A stretch of DNA of 64,000 nt from Acidobacteriales bacterium 59-55 (GTDB lineage: Bacteria > Acidobacteriota > Terriglobia > Terriglobales > Acidobacteriaceae). Under the pieces are notes generated by a model, which saw only the letters and a program-made list of their open reading frames with translations, did no database searches and was not told the origin of the DNA. Both the position numbers and the translations under genes were made by a program. The DNA lies in contig MKSV01000003.1 in assembly GCA_001897435.1 (NCBI GenBank), positions 62,001-126,000 on the forward strand, read 5' to 3'. Below, one piece after another: positions 44,752 to 52,194 of the stretch (its first letter is position 1; every line of letters begins with the position of its first letter).

Positions 44752-45087
44752 GTGCCGGTTTCAAAGAAGGAGCTCTCGGCATGTCCCATCGACGCCATGC
44801 TCTCGATCGTCGACGGACGCTGGAAGGGGACAATTCTGTGGAGGCTGTCGGAGGGCCCGATGCGCACCAGCGAACTGCATCGCAGCATTCCCGGCATTAC
44901 GCAGCGAATGTTGATCCGGCATCTGCAGGAACTGGTGCGCGATGGAATCCTCGTCAGGCATCAGGAGAGAAGCACGCCGCCCTGCGTCCGCTACTCGATC
45001 TCCAGGTACGGCCTTACCCTGCTGCCCGTGCTGAACGAGATCTGCAAATGGGGCAGAAACCACCTCAGGCTTCTCAGCAAGGCATAG
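44752..45087 (+). CDS. HxlR family transcriptional regulator
   Basis: 111 residues from GTG 44752 (AGGTG upstream). Winged helix of HxlR type: CPIDAMLSIVDGRWKGTILWRLSEGPMRTSELHRSIPGITQRMLIRHLQELVRDGILVRH with C-terminal YSISRYGLTLLPVLNEICKWG. C11 is the position that acts as a redox sensor in some HxlR proteins. Likely controls the divergent DUF1772 gene. Effector unknown. Confidence 0.9.
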   Translation: MPVSKKELSACPIDAMLSIVDGRWKGTILWRLSEGPMRTSELHRSIPGITQRMLIRHLQELVRDGILVRHQERSTPPCVRYSISRYGLTLLPVLNEICKWGRNHLRLLSKA

Positions 45088-45177
45088 CAATTCGAGACGC
45101 AACATCATCTCGACCGCTGGAGCAATTTTCATCTCGACCGCTGGAGCAATTTTCCCGCCCCGGAGCGATCTCCTCCA

Positions 45178-45647
45178 GTGCAGCTTTCCTTGGTTTGTCA
45201 TTCCCGAAGGGAATCCGCGTTTTGCTCGAATCACCAAGAACTACGACCTAAACACGAAAAACGCACGTCATCTCGACCGAAGGCGGCGCTTTTGCCGCCG
45301 CAGTGGAGAGACCCCTGTATTGCGCCGTTGCAGTTGCTCTTGCCGTTGCAGTTGCTCTTGCCGTTGCAGTTGCTCTTGCCGTTGCAGTTGCTCTTGCCGT
45401 TGCCGTTGCCATTGCCGTTGCTCTTGCTCTTGCCGTTGTTGTTGCCGTTGCCATTGCCGTTGCTCTTGCTGTCGCTCTTGTCGTTGCTGTTGCTTCTGGG
45501 TACGCCAAGGCTTCAGCCTTGGCCTCTATGGCCAGCCAACAAACAAGGGCTTCAGCCCCTGGGGTATGCCTTCAATCATCTTTCAAACCCCACGTCATCT
45601 CGACCGAAGGCGACGTTTTTGCCGCCGCAGTAACGACCCTTGTATTT
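45178..45647 (+). repeat. D unit, composite A-hexamer-C element and a second A unit
   Basis: D: 45178-45240. A7: 45263-45322, inner palindrome GGCGGC/GCCGCC. Hexamer tract 45319-45495: GTTGCTCTTGCC repeats. C: 45497-45570 with CCAAGGCTTCAGCCTTGG and GGGCTTCAGCCCCTGG. A8: 45591-45647, inner palindrome GGCGACG-like / GCCGCC, tail degenerate. All +. This accounts for most of the 660-base HxlR-kdsA gap. Confidence 0.85.
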
Positions 45648-45764
45648 GCCTTTCTCTTCCTCTGTCCTCTTCCTTCCAGCCGTGCAGCTTCGATAAAATC
45701 CTGCCTTCATCATCGAAGCTCCTGAAGCCCTGCGCAGCTCGCAGCTTTGTGCTCAAATAGCCCT

Positions 45765-46613
45765 GTGAGCAGCCTTCAGCCCCATTCCTTCGACATCGGC
45801 AACGTCCCTGTAGGCCGCGGCCGGCTCTTCCTCATCGCCGGCCCCTGCGTCATCGAGTCCGAGGACCACGCCCGCGCCATAGCCGACGCCGTCCAGCGCA
45901 TCGCCTCCGACCTCGGCATCCCCTATATCTTCAAGGCCAGCTACGACAAGGCCAACCGCACCTCGCTCAAGAGCTTTCGCGGCCCCGGCCTCGCCGAAGG
46001 CTGCCGCATTCTGCGTGCGATCGCCCAAAGCACCGGCCTGCCCGTGCTCACCGACGTCCACACCCCCGAGGACTGCACGCAGGCCAGCGAGGCCCTCGGC
46101 GACGTCGAAGCCGTCCTCCAGATTCCCGCCTTCCTCTGCCGCCAGACCGATCTTCTGGTCGCCGCTGCCCGCACCGGCCGCGCCGTCAACGTAAAAAAGG
46201 GCCAGTTCGTCGCTCCCTGGGACATGCGCCACGCCGTCGAAAAGATTCGCGAGAGCGGCAATCAGCGCATCGCGCTCACCGAGCGCGGAGCCAGCTTCGG
46301 CTACAACAACCTCGTCGTCGATATGCGCTCGCTCCCCGCCATGCGCGCCTTCGCCCCGGTCGTCTTCGACGGCACCCACTCGGTACAGACCCCCTCGGCG
46401 GCCAACGGCGTCTCCGGGGGCCAGCCCGAGTTCATCCCCGTCCTAACCCGCGCCGCCGTGGCCGCCGGGGTCGACGGCGTCTTTCTCGAAGTCCACGACA
46501 ACCCCGCCGCGGCCAAGTCGGATGGAGCTAACGCACTCCACCTCAATAGGTTGAGGGCCGTACTCGAACAGCTCCTCGCGGTCCATCAAGCTGTAAAATC
46601 GACTCAATTCTGA
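45765..46613 (+). CDS. kdsA: 3-deoxy-8-phosphooctulonate synthase (KDO-8-P synthase), metal-dependent class
   Basis: 282 residues from GTG 45765; a TTG at 45747 is the alternative, and neither has a strong ribosome site. It condenses arabinose-5-P with PEP to KDO-8-P for LPS. LIAGPCVIES carries the cysteine of the metal-dependent (class II) enzymes, with PYIFKASYDKANRTSLKSFRGPG, LQIPAFLCRQTDLL, NVKKGQFVAPWDM, GYNNLVVDMR, FDGTHSVQ (His) and EVHDNP (Glu, Asp) as other ligands and active-site loops. Cytoplasmic. Standard length. Convergent with the OmpA gene. Confidence 0.96.
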   Translation: MSSLQPHSFDIGNVPVGRGRLFLIAGPCVIESEDHARAIADAVQRIASDLGIPYIFKASYDKANRTSLKSFRGPGLAEGCRILRAIAQSTGLPVLTDVHTPEDCTQASEALGDVEAVLQIPAFLCRQTDLLVAAARTGRAVNVKKGQFVAPWDMRHAVEKIRESGNQRIALTERGASFGYNNLVVDMRSLPAMRAFAPVVFDGTHSVQTPSAANGVSGGQPEFIPVLTRAAVAAGVDGVFLEVHDNPAAAKSDGANALHLNRLRAVLEQLLAVHQAVKSTQF

Positions 46614-46654
46614 TGTAACTAGAGAAATAGCCTTTCTCTGGTTACGAAACCCAA

Positions 46655-46691
46655 AATGTAACCAGAGAAGATATATGTCTCTGGTTACATT
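46655..46691. repeat. 14-bp perfect inverted repeat and TCTCTGGTTAC repeat
   Basis: AATGTAACCAGAGA, 9-base centre AGATATATG, TCTCTGGTTACATT. Direct TCTCTGGTTAC copies lie also at 46634-46645 (TTTCTCTGGTTAC) and 46744 (TCTCTCTGGTTAG). Stem of 14 without a T run; it can serve as terminator for kdsA or as a protein-binding dyad. Confidence 0.75.
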
Positions 46692-46704
46692 CCTATTTTG
46701 GGAC

Positions 46705-46731
46705 AAAAAACGGCCCCTCGTTAGAGGGGCC
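46705..46731 (-). terminator. Rho-independent terminator of the OmpA-family gene
   Basis: Minus strand: GGCCCCTC, loop TAAC, GAGGGGCC (46712-46731), then G and TTTTTT (46705-46710). Ends transcripts of the gene at 46856-47782. Confidence 0.85.
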
Positions 46732-46855
46732 AATCTGCCTTGGTTCTCTCTGGTTAGGAGAGTTTTTTGCGAGCGCGATCTCTGTCGCTGACTCGGCAAA
46801 CTTGGTTGAAGGGCGGCTGGTAAAGAGCCTCAGCCGCCCCTCGGGGGAGGGCTAA

Positions 46856-47782
46856 CTACTGCTCCGGCGGCGCGCTCACTCCGGTTGCCTGGCTGCCTGC
46901 GGCCTGAGGCGCACCCGGTGCGGCTGGCGCAACGTTGCTGGCTGAATCGCCCATCTGCGCGAGGCTGTTGTGCAGCAGCGTCACCTGAACTCCGTTGGTA
47001 ATGACCTTTTCGCCGTCCTCGGCCTTGGCCGTGTTGCGGCCCATGCCGGTGCGATAGATGCGATAGATGGGCACCTGATGCTCGGTGACCAGGTAGCGGA
47101 CGACCGAGTCGGCCATCGCCTGCGAGGTCTGCACGCCATTGCGGCTGTAGCCCTCTACTTCAACGATGTAGCCCTTCTCGCCGGCCAGTTTGGTGGCAAT
47201 GTCATCGAGATGGGCCTTGCCCTGAGGTCCGAGCGAGGTCCGTCCGCGAGCGAAAGGAACCGCGGTCTCGGTCACCTTCGAATACTTGTCGAGGTTGCCG
47301 ACCGTGTTGCCCAGGGCGTCGGTGCGGGTGCTCGCCGTACCTGCCAGCGTGTTCGCGGTGTCTGCGGTGTTCGCGGCAGCCAGTGCGCGCTGGTCTGCGG
47401 CGTTGGCGGCGTTCATCACACGGTGGATTCCGGCCTGCGAGCGAGCGTCGACGTCCCGGATATCATTGGCGTTCTTGGCCTGCAACTGGTCCAGTTCGTT
47501 GTCGCGATCCTTGATCGGATCGATCTGCCGCTTCACCCACTTCTTGCGGGCAAACGGATTGAGATGACCCCAGAAGCCTTCCTTGGACTCCACCTGAAGC
47601 GGCTGGCCGGTGGCATACGCGCCACCCTTGTCCTGGTTCGCTGCGGCCGTGCTGGAGGCGGCGGTGTTGTCAGTGGATGTCTGGATGGTCGGATTGCTCG
47701 ACTGAGCGAGCGCGGTCATTCCAATTGCGCTTCCTAAGATGAGAGCTGAGAGGCCAAAAGTGCTGCCGGATTTCATCGTCAT
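46856..47782 (-). CDS. OmpA family protein (C-terminal peptidoglycan-binding domain)
   Basis: 308 residues from ATG 47782 (AAGGAG upstream). Signal peptide ends MTALAQSS. A middle helical stretch rich in alanine (NAANAADQRALAAANTADTANTLAG, coiled) precedes an OmpA-C domain: VPFARGRTSLGPQGKAHLDDIATKLAGEKGYIVEVEGYSRNG...ADSVVRYLVTEHQVPIYRIYRTGMGRN. The domain normally anchors to peptidoglycan. A P-A-rich tail (APAAPGAPQAAGSQ). Outer-membrane or periplasmic anchor. Gene sequence has more G than C on +, unlike genes left of it. Confidence 0.88.
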   Translation of the reverse strand: MTMKSGSTFGLSALILGSAIGMTALAQSSNPTIQTSTDNTAASSTAAANQDKGGAYATGQPLQVESKEGFWGHLNPFARKKWVKRQIDPIKDRDNELDQLQAKNANDIRDVDARSQAGIHRVMNAANAADQRALAAANTADTANTLAGTASTRTDALGNTVGNLDKYSKVTETAVPFARGRTSLGPQGKAHLDDIATKLAGEKGYIVEVEGYSRNGVQTSQAMADSVVRYLVTEHQVPIYRIYRTGMGRNTAKAEDGEKVITNGVQVTLLHNSLAQMGDSASNVAPAAPGAPQAAGSQATGVSAPPEQ

Positions 47783-47988
47783 TTTTGCTCCTTTGCGAAC
47801 AATCCTGCGTTTGTTGGTCAAACGTCGACATTGTGACTAGAGCAAGAGCCGTGCCAAACCAGATATTTCTACAAGTTATTCAAAATAAATATGTTACCTC
47901 CATAAACCAAAAGTGGAGCCAAGGGAACGTTTGGAGGGTCCCCCGCAAAATCTTCCAGTCTGCCGGTAAGTATTGCCGGAGCGGTAAT

Positions 47989-48125
47989 GCCCCCAGGGGC
48001 TGAAGCCCCTGTACTTGTGGCGGGAGAGGGGGCCAAGGCTGAAGCCTTGGCGTACCCGGAGGCAAGAGGAGCAACGGCAAAGGCGAAACGCGGATTCCCT
48101 TCGGGAATGACAAAACCCAAAGTAA
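47989..48125 (-). repeat. C-type and D-type repeats, minus orientation
   Basis: CAGGGGCTGAAGCCCCTG and CCAAGGCTGAAGCCTTGGCG (C, 47989-48066), a short remnant hexamer tract (GAGCAACGGCAAAGG), then GGATTCCCTTCGGGAATGAC (D). First repeats in the window in minus orientation. The rest of the 47783-48170 gap is AT-rich with no gene. Confidence 0.85.
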
Positions 48126-48170
48126 GGCCGCACACCTTCGGTCGAGATAACCGGGTTGGAGTGTTCCGGC

Positions 48171-48740
48171 TTACTTCTTCTCGACGCCGACGATCCGGAT
48201 CTCGGGCATCTGCATGTTCCAGTTGTCGCGGATCGACTCGAAGATGAGTCGAAACTCGCGCTCATCGCCCGGCTTGAGCGGTGATGAGGCGACGGACTGA
48301 ATATCGACATAAGGCTGCCGCGTCCGGATCAGGGTTAGCGGCATGGTGTCGATCTGCGGGGCGTTGCCTTCGAGATTGCCAAACAGCACCTGGACCGTGA
48401 TCCCGGTGACGGTGGCGCTGCCGGTATTTTTGATATGACCGTCGATGAAGGTCGACTTCCCTCCCACGAGGCTGGTCGATTCGCTCATGGCCAGTTGCGA
48501 CAAGGGGAGGCTGGCAGCATAGGGATCGAGCCGCTGGGCGTCGGTCGCAGCCGGCTCTCCCTTGTGCCGTCCCGAAAAGGCCAGCCCGATAATCACGATG
48601 AGAACGACGACCGCCGCGGCTATCCAGGCCGAGACCGGTATGCCTCCGCCCGCGGGTGGCCTGGGGGAGAAGATCGCCGGTTCGCTCACTTTTTTCCCTG
48701 TTTCGCCTACTCCGTTGCCTGCCTGTTCCTGGTCGCTCAT
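48171..48740 (-). CDS. DUF2393-like membrane-anchored protein
   Basis: 189 residues. A cytoplasmic N-terminal stretch, one membrane helix (VSAWIAAAVVVLIVIIGLAF, about 35-55), then a periplasmic beta-sandwich: STFIDGHIKNTGSATVTGITVQVLFGNLEG, FRLIFESIRDNWNMQMPEIRIVGV. Fits the DUF2393 family of single-pass proteins of unknown function. Divergent from the small gene at 48910. Confidence 0.78.
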   Translation of the reverse strand: MSDQEQAGNGVGETGKKVSEPAIFSPRPPAGGGIPVSAWIAAAVVVLIVIIGLAFSGRHKGEPAATDAQRLDPYAASLPLSQLAMSESTSLVGGKSTFIDGHIKNTGSATVTGITVQVLFGNLEGNAPQIDTMPLTLIRTRQPYVDIQSVASSPLKPGDEREFRLIFESIRDNWNMQMPEIRIVGVEKK

Positions 48741-48909
48741 AAGCCGAGATTTTATACCGCGCGCGGTATTTTCTCCCCCCGAGGAGACTCAACCGGGAGT
48801 CCGTCGTTGGTGAACCACGAGGGATTCTCACGAATTTCATCGAAAAGTAGAACCAATCGGTGCATCATCACGTTATTAGCTAGCATCTACTTGTTACACC
48901 AGGAGAAGC

Positions 48910-49092
48910 ATGATGGACTCCCCGAACGACAAATCGCCATTCTCCGCGACAGAGCAAGCTTCAGGGGCGCAGGCGCTTGACCCGGCCGGTCTTTTGAATC
49001 TTCCGGAGACGACTCATCCTGTAAGGACGGACCGCCTGTACCAGATCGCTGCCTTGGCCGCCGGTTTGATTCTGCTCGCTACCGCTCTCTGA
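48910..49092 (+). CDS. small single-pass membrane protein
   Basis: 60 residues: polar N-terminal half (MMDSPNDKSPFSATEQASGA, then LLNLPETTHPVRTDRLYQ) and a terminal hydrophobic helix (IAALAAGLILLATAL). AGGAG lies 6 bases before the ATG, an unusually good site, which is why I accept so small an ORF. No family known to me. A tail-anchored topology is likely. Confidence 0.6.
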   Translation: MMDSPNDKSPFSATEQASGAQALDPAGLLNLPETTHPVRTDRLYQIAALAAGLILLATAL

Positions 49093-49159
49093 AGGGCCGC
49101 CTCGGCTGCACGGCTCAGGCAGTACCGATTGCTGTGTGTCCGATTCAGGTCTCTGAATA

Positions 49160-49340
49160 TCTCCCCCCTCAGTCTCGGAACATTCCCTCAGCGGCTAAAG
49201 CCGCATTGCGGACAGCTCACTCAGGACACGGCTAAAGCCGTACCCTAAACGGAATCGGACTTAAATCAGAGGTTCCCTCCGGATGCGGTCTTGGCGATTC
49301 GGGCGAGACGCAGATTCCCTTCGGGAATGACAAAACAATG
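49160..49340 (-). repeat. B-type and D-type repeats, minus orientation
   Basis: CCCTCAGCGGCTAAAGCCGC and GACACGGCTAAAGCCGTACC (B, minus), end GGACTTAAATCAGAGGTTCC, then CAGATTCCCTTCGGGAATGA (D, minus). Explains the gap between 49092 and the gene at 49453. Confidence 0.8.
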
Positions 49341-49452
49341 GGTGATGTCCCGCCCCCAAAATTATTCTTATCGCTTGCATCGCTCCGCGTATATGATGGG
49401 CAGTCCCGGGCCCCGACAGGATTTTCTACGCATAGAACGTGGAGCGCACTTC

Positions 49453-50541
49453 ATGGCAAAACCTGATCTCAACGCCCCCGACCCCGTCACCTCTCCGGCC
49501 CATTTCAAGGACAGCCTCATCGACGCCGAGCGTCTGCTGAAGTATGCCGCGGAGACCGGCGTGGAGGTCGACGTCTCGGTTCGCGCCGCGGTTCTGCAGG
49601 CGCGCAGCCTTCCCTACAGCCAGTGGACCGAAGTCATCATCGAAAATCTGCTGGACGCGCTCACGAAACTGGCCGCGCTGCTGAAGCCGGTGACGGCAGC
49701 CAGCCTTACGGCCTGGAGCAACGACACCAGCGCCACGGTTCTCTACTATCTTCGCGTGGCGATCATCCTGGCCTGCGTGATCGTGCCCGCCTCGATCGCC
49801 AGCTTTGCCACCTCGGCGCTGTCGAACTCGCTGCGCGCCGACATTGCCAGCGCCAACGACCTGGCCGTCAAGCTGCGCGCCCAGCTCGGAGCCGTTCCTC
49901 CTCCCATACCGGCTGGAGCCACCGTCGCGCCCGCGCTTCCGCCCGGCGTCAACGAGGCCGAGATTATCGCCGAGCTGCAGGAGTACGCCTCCACGATTCG
50001 CCTGATCGACTCGCGCGCGCGCGAGTTGAACTGGATGGTCCTGCCCCGGGTGACGCCTCCCCAGATTGGACACAACGGCACGCGGGGCCGCGCCGTCTTT
50101 GAACTCGACCCTGTGCTCGCCAACTTCTACGAGGCCCGCGACAGCGCGACGGCGACCTTTCAATCTGTCCGCTACTTCGCGCAGAGCCTGTTGAATAATG
50201 TCTCCATCTTCTATGGAGCAATCAACACGTGCATCCTGCCGGTGCTCTACGCTCTGCTGGGAACGTGCGCCTATCTGCTGCGCAACTTCGAGAGCCAGAT
50301 GAGCAACCACACCTTCATCCCGTCGCCGGCCAACTCGGCCCGCTTCCTGATCGCCGCGATCGGAGGCGCAGTGGTGGGGCTGTTCAACAACTTCACTATT
50401 ACGCCCGAGGCCTCGGTGCCTCCGCTGGCGCTGGCTTTTCTGGTGGGCTACGCGGTCGATGTCTTCTTTGCCTTTCTTGAAGGACTGCTCAAAGCGTTTA
50501 CCAAGGCAGAGACGGTGCCTCCTCCGGCGGTTCATCCCTGA
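49453..50541 (+). CDS. multi-pass membrane protein, unknown
   Basis: 362 residues from ATG 49453 with GGAG at 49441. A soluble N-terminal part (residues 1-90, ending DALTKLAALLKPV), a membrane helix (VAIILACVIVPASIASFATSAL), a large loop with PVPPPIPAGATVAPALPPGVNE and AEIIAELQEYASTIRLIDSRARELNW, then further helices (ILPVLYALLGTCAYLL, FLIAAIGGAVVGLFNNF, LALAFLVGYAVDVFFAFLEGLL). I do not recognise a family. Inner-membrane location is clear; function is not. It stands before the secreted protein at 50661 but is separated by an A-type repeat. Confidence 0.75.
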   Translation: MAKPDLNAPDPVTSPAHFKDSLIDAERLLKYAAETGVEVDVSVRAAVLQARSLPYSQWTEVIIENLLDALTKLAALLKPVTAASLTAWSNDTSATVLYYLRVAIILACVIVPASIASFATSALSNSLRADIASANDLAVKLRAQLGAVPPPIPAGATVAPALPPGVNEAEIIAELQEYASTIRLIDSRARELNWMVLPRVTPPQIGHNGTRGRAVFELDPVLANFYEARDSATATFQSVRYFAQSLLNNVSIFYGAINTCILPVLYALLGTCAYLLRNFESQMSNHTFIPSPANSARFLIAAIGGAVVGLFNNFTITPEASVPPLALAFLVGYAVDVFFAFLEGLLKAFTKAETVPPPAVHP

Positions 50542-50556
50542 TGCTCCGGCCGGAAC

Positions 50557-50600
50557 TGCGCCGCGCGACGAGGCCGCGCGGCTTCGGTCGAGATGACGTT
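50557..50600 (-). repeat. truncated A-type repeat, minus orientation
   Basis: GCCGCGCGACGAGGCCGCGC...CTTCGGTCGAGATGACGT. The GGAGAGACCCC end is missing. Confidence 0.7.
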
Positions 50601-50660
50601 CTTTGATGTTTGGTTTGGATAGCAGGTACCACCTATTCCACGATCACAAGGAAGATCACT

Positions 50661-51278
50661 TTGAAAAGGACTCTGTACCTCGCCACTTTGCTTCTACTCT
50701 CCACTTCTCTGATCCATGCACAGGCTCCAGCGCCTGCGGCAGCTCCCCAGCCCGCTTCGGTTCCCGAGACTGCTCCGACGCCTGCTCCGACGCCTGTTCC
50801 GACGCCCGCACCGGTCCCAGCAGCGCCTGCGGCGACGGCTCCTGCCGCAACTGTCCGGCCGAATCTTACCGGGACGTGGAGTCTGGACCTTGCCAGGAGC
50901 AACTACGATCAGGTTCCGCCGCCGACCAGCGAGTTTCTCGTCTTCGCGCAGGCCGGGTCAGGCTTCACCGTTGGTGTGACCTCCGACAACGATCGCGGCA
51001 AGGAGGTGTACACGCTTCCCTTCGCGACCGACGGCACTGAGACTCCGACTCCCAAAGGCACGTTCTCCGACACCGCCACGCTCCAGTACCTGAGCACAAA
51101 GGGCGAATGGAAGGGAGCGGCGCTGGTGCTGACCCAGAAGATCACGTATGAAGGCGCGCCGGGAAGTCTGCAATCGACCTTCACCCTGTCGCCGGACGGC
51201 AGGACGCTGACCCGAGCCATGCACATCTCGGTCGACCAGGGAGAGTTCGATACGACCTCGGTCTACGACAAGCAGTAA
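50661..51278 (+). CDS. secreted protein with Pro-rich linker and beta domain
   Basis: Start TTG 50661 (LKRTLYLATLLLLSTSLIHA) with AAGGAAG upstream; an ATG at 50610 starts a non-signal leader. About 205 residues: signal peptide, P/A-rich linker (APAPAAAPQPASVPETAP...), then a lipocalin-like or beta-barrel domain (LTGTWSLDLARSNYDQVPPP, KGTFSDTATLQYLSTKGEWKG, LSPDGRTLTRAMHI). Reminiscent of small Acidobacterial secreted proteins of unknown function. No enzyme motif. Confidence 0.7.
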   Translation: MKRTLYLATLLLLSTSLIHAQAPAPAAAPQPASVPETAPTPAPTPVPTPAPVPAAPAATAPAATVRPNLTGTWSLDLARSNYDQVPPPTSEFLVFAQAGSGFTVGVTSDNDRGKEVYTLPFATDGTETPTPKGTFSDTATLQYLSTKGEWKGAALVLTQKITYEGAPGSLQSTFTLSPDGRTLTRAMHISVDQGEFDTTSVYDKQ

Positions 51279-51347
51279 TGCCGGGCGCGGGATATGCGGG
51301 ACGACAGCCCGGTTTGACCTTGCTGCCCAACCTGCTACCCTTAATAG

Positions 51348-51905
51348 GTGCTCATAACCCCGATTCAGATAGTGGATGAACCCCTTGTCATCGATGAGAC
51401 GATTGCGCCCGGCGTGGTCGATTACACCGCCGATCTGCGCCAGACGGGGCCGATGACGGTCCAGGGAGCCGCCGACCTGCTGATGGAGCACCGCGATACC
51501 GGTTCCGCAGTCAACGATATCCGGTTGCGCGCCGCCTATCATGGCGACTTCGAGATTTTGTGCGCCCGCTGCGTCGAGCCGGTGGCGCTGCCGCTGGCCG
51601 GGGAGTTCGACCTGATGTTTCGGCCCGAGGAGGCCGATGCGGTCGCCGGCGAGCACGCAATCAGCACGGACGAGACGGAAATCGGTTATTATCAGGAGAG
51701 CGGTCTTTTGCTTGAAGATGTGGTGCGCGAACAGGTGTTGCTGTCCCTGCCCGGCCGTACTCTCTGCAAGGAAGATTGCAAAGGGCTTTGCCCGCGCTGT
51801 GGCCAGAATCTGAATCTTGCAACCTGTTCCTGCGGCGACGCTCCGGCCGATCCGCGGTGGAATGCTCTTGCGGGTCTGGCCGATAAGCTCGACGTAAAGC
51901 ACTAA
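51348..51905 (+). CDS. DUF177 (YceD-like) protein
   Basis: 185 residues from GTG 51348. DUF177 pattern: LCARCVEPVALPLAGEFDLMF, DLLEDVVREQVLLSLPGRTLCKEDCKGLCPRCGQNLNLATCSCG; the cysteines likely bind zinc. Conserved gene just before rpmF and plsX in most bacteria; the plant relative affects 23S rRNA accumulation. Cytoplasmic. First gene of a DUF177-rpmF-plsX set: rpmF starts 69 bases downstream, plsX 36 bases further. Confidence 0.93.
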   Translation: MLITPIQIVDEPLVIDETIAPGVVDYTADLRQTGPMTVQGAADLLMEHRDTGSAVNDIRLRAAYHGDFEILCARCVEPVALPLAGEFDLMFRPEEADAVAGEHAISTDETEIGYYQESGLLLEDVVREQVLLSLPGRTLCKEDCKGLCPRCGQNLNLATCSCGDAPADPRWNALAGLADKLDVKH

Positions 51906-51973
51906 TCAAGTTTTTGCTTCGTCGCCACTGCGCCAGCGCATGGCTGCCGCAGCCGATCGAAAGGGAACCTGCA

Positions 51974-52159
51974 ATGCCTAACCCAAAACGGCGCCACTCC
52001 AAGCAACGGACTGCCAAGCGCCGCAGCCACGACTTTCTGACCCCCACCGGCCTCTCCGAGTGCCCCAACTGCCATGAGCGCAAGCTGCCTCACCGCGTCT
52101 GCCGCAAGTGCGGCACCTACAAGGGCCGCGACATTCTTGCGGTCAAGCAAGCAAGCTAG
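51974..52159 (+). CDS. rpmF: 50S ribosomal protein L32
   Basis: 61 residues: MPNPKRRHSKQRTAKRRSHD, then LTPTGLSECPNCHERKLPHR and VCRKCGTYKGRDIL. CPNC and CRKC form the zinc ribbon. Standard position between DUF177 and plsX. ATG 51974, with AAGGGAA upstream. Confidence 0.97.
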   Translation: MPNPKRRHSKQRTAKRRSHDFLTPTGLSECPNCHERKLPHRVCRKCGTYKGRDILAVKQAS

Positions 52160-52194
52160 GCTCCTACAATTTTGCCGCTTCAAGTCCCCTGCTG

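Noticed and set aside
47821..47835. GTCGACAT before the OmpA gene as a fourth GntR site
   Set aside because: Only GTCGAC is palindromic here; the flanks do not match TGTCGACA.
46614..48170. DnaA boxes or dif at the polarity switch
   Set aside because: No TTATCCACA-like cluster or 28-bp dif-like site could be seen by eye; TTATTCAAA at about 47875 is only 6 of 9.
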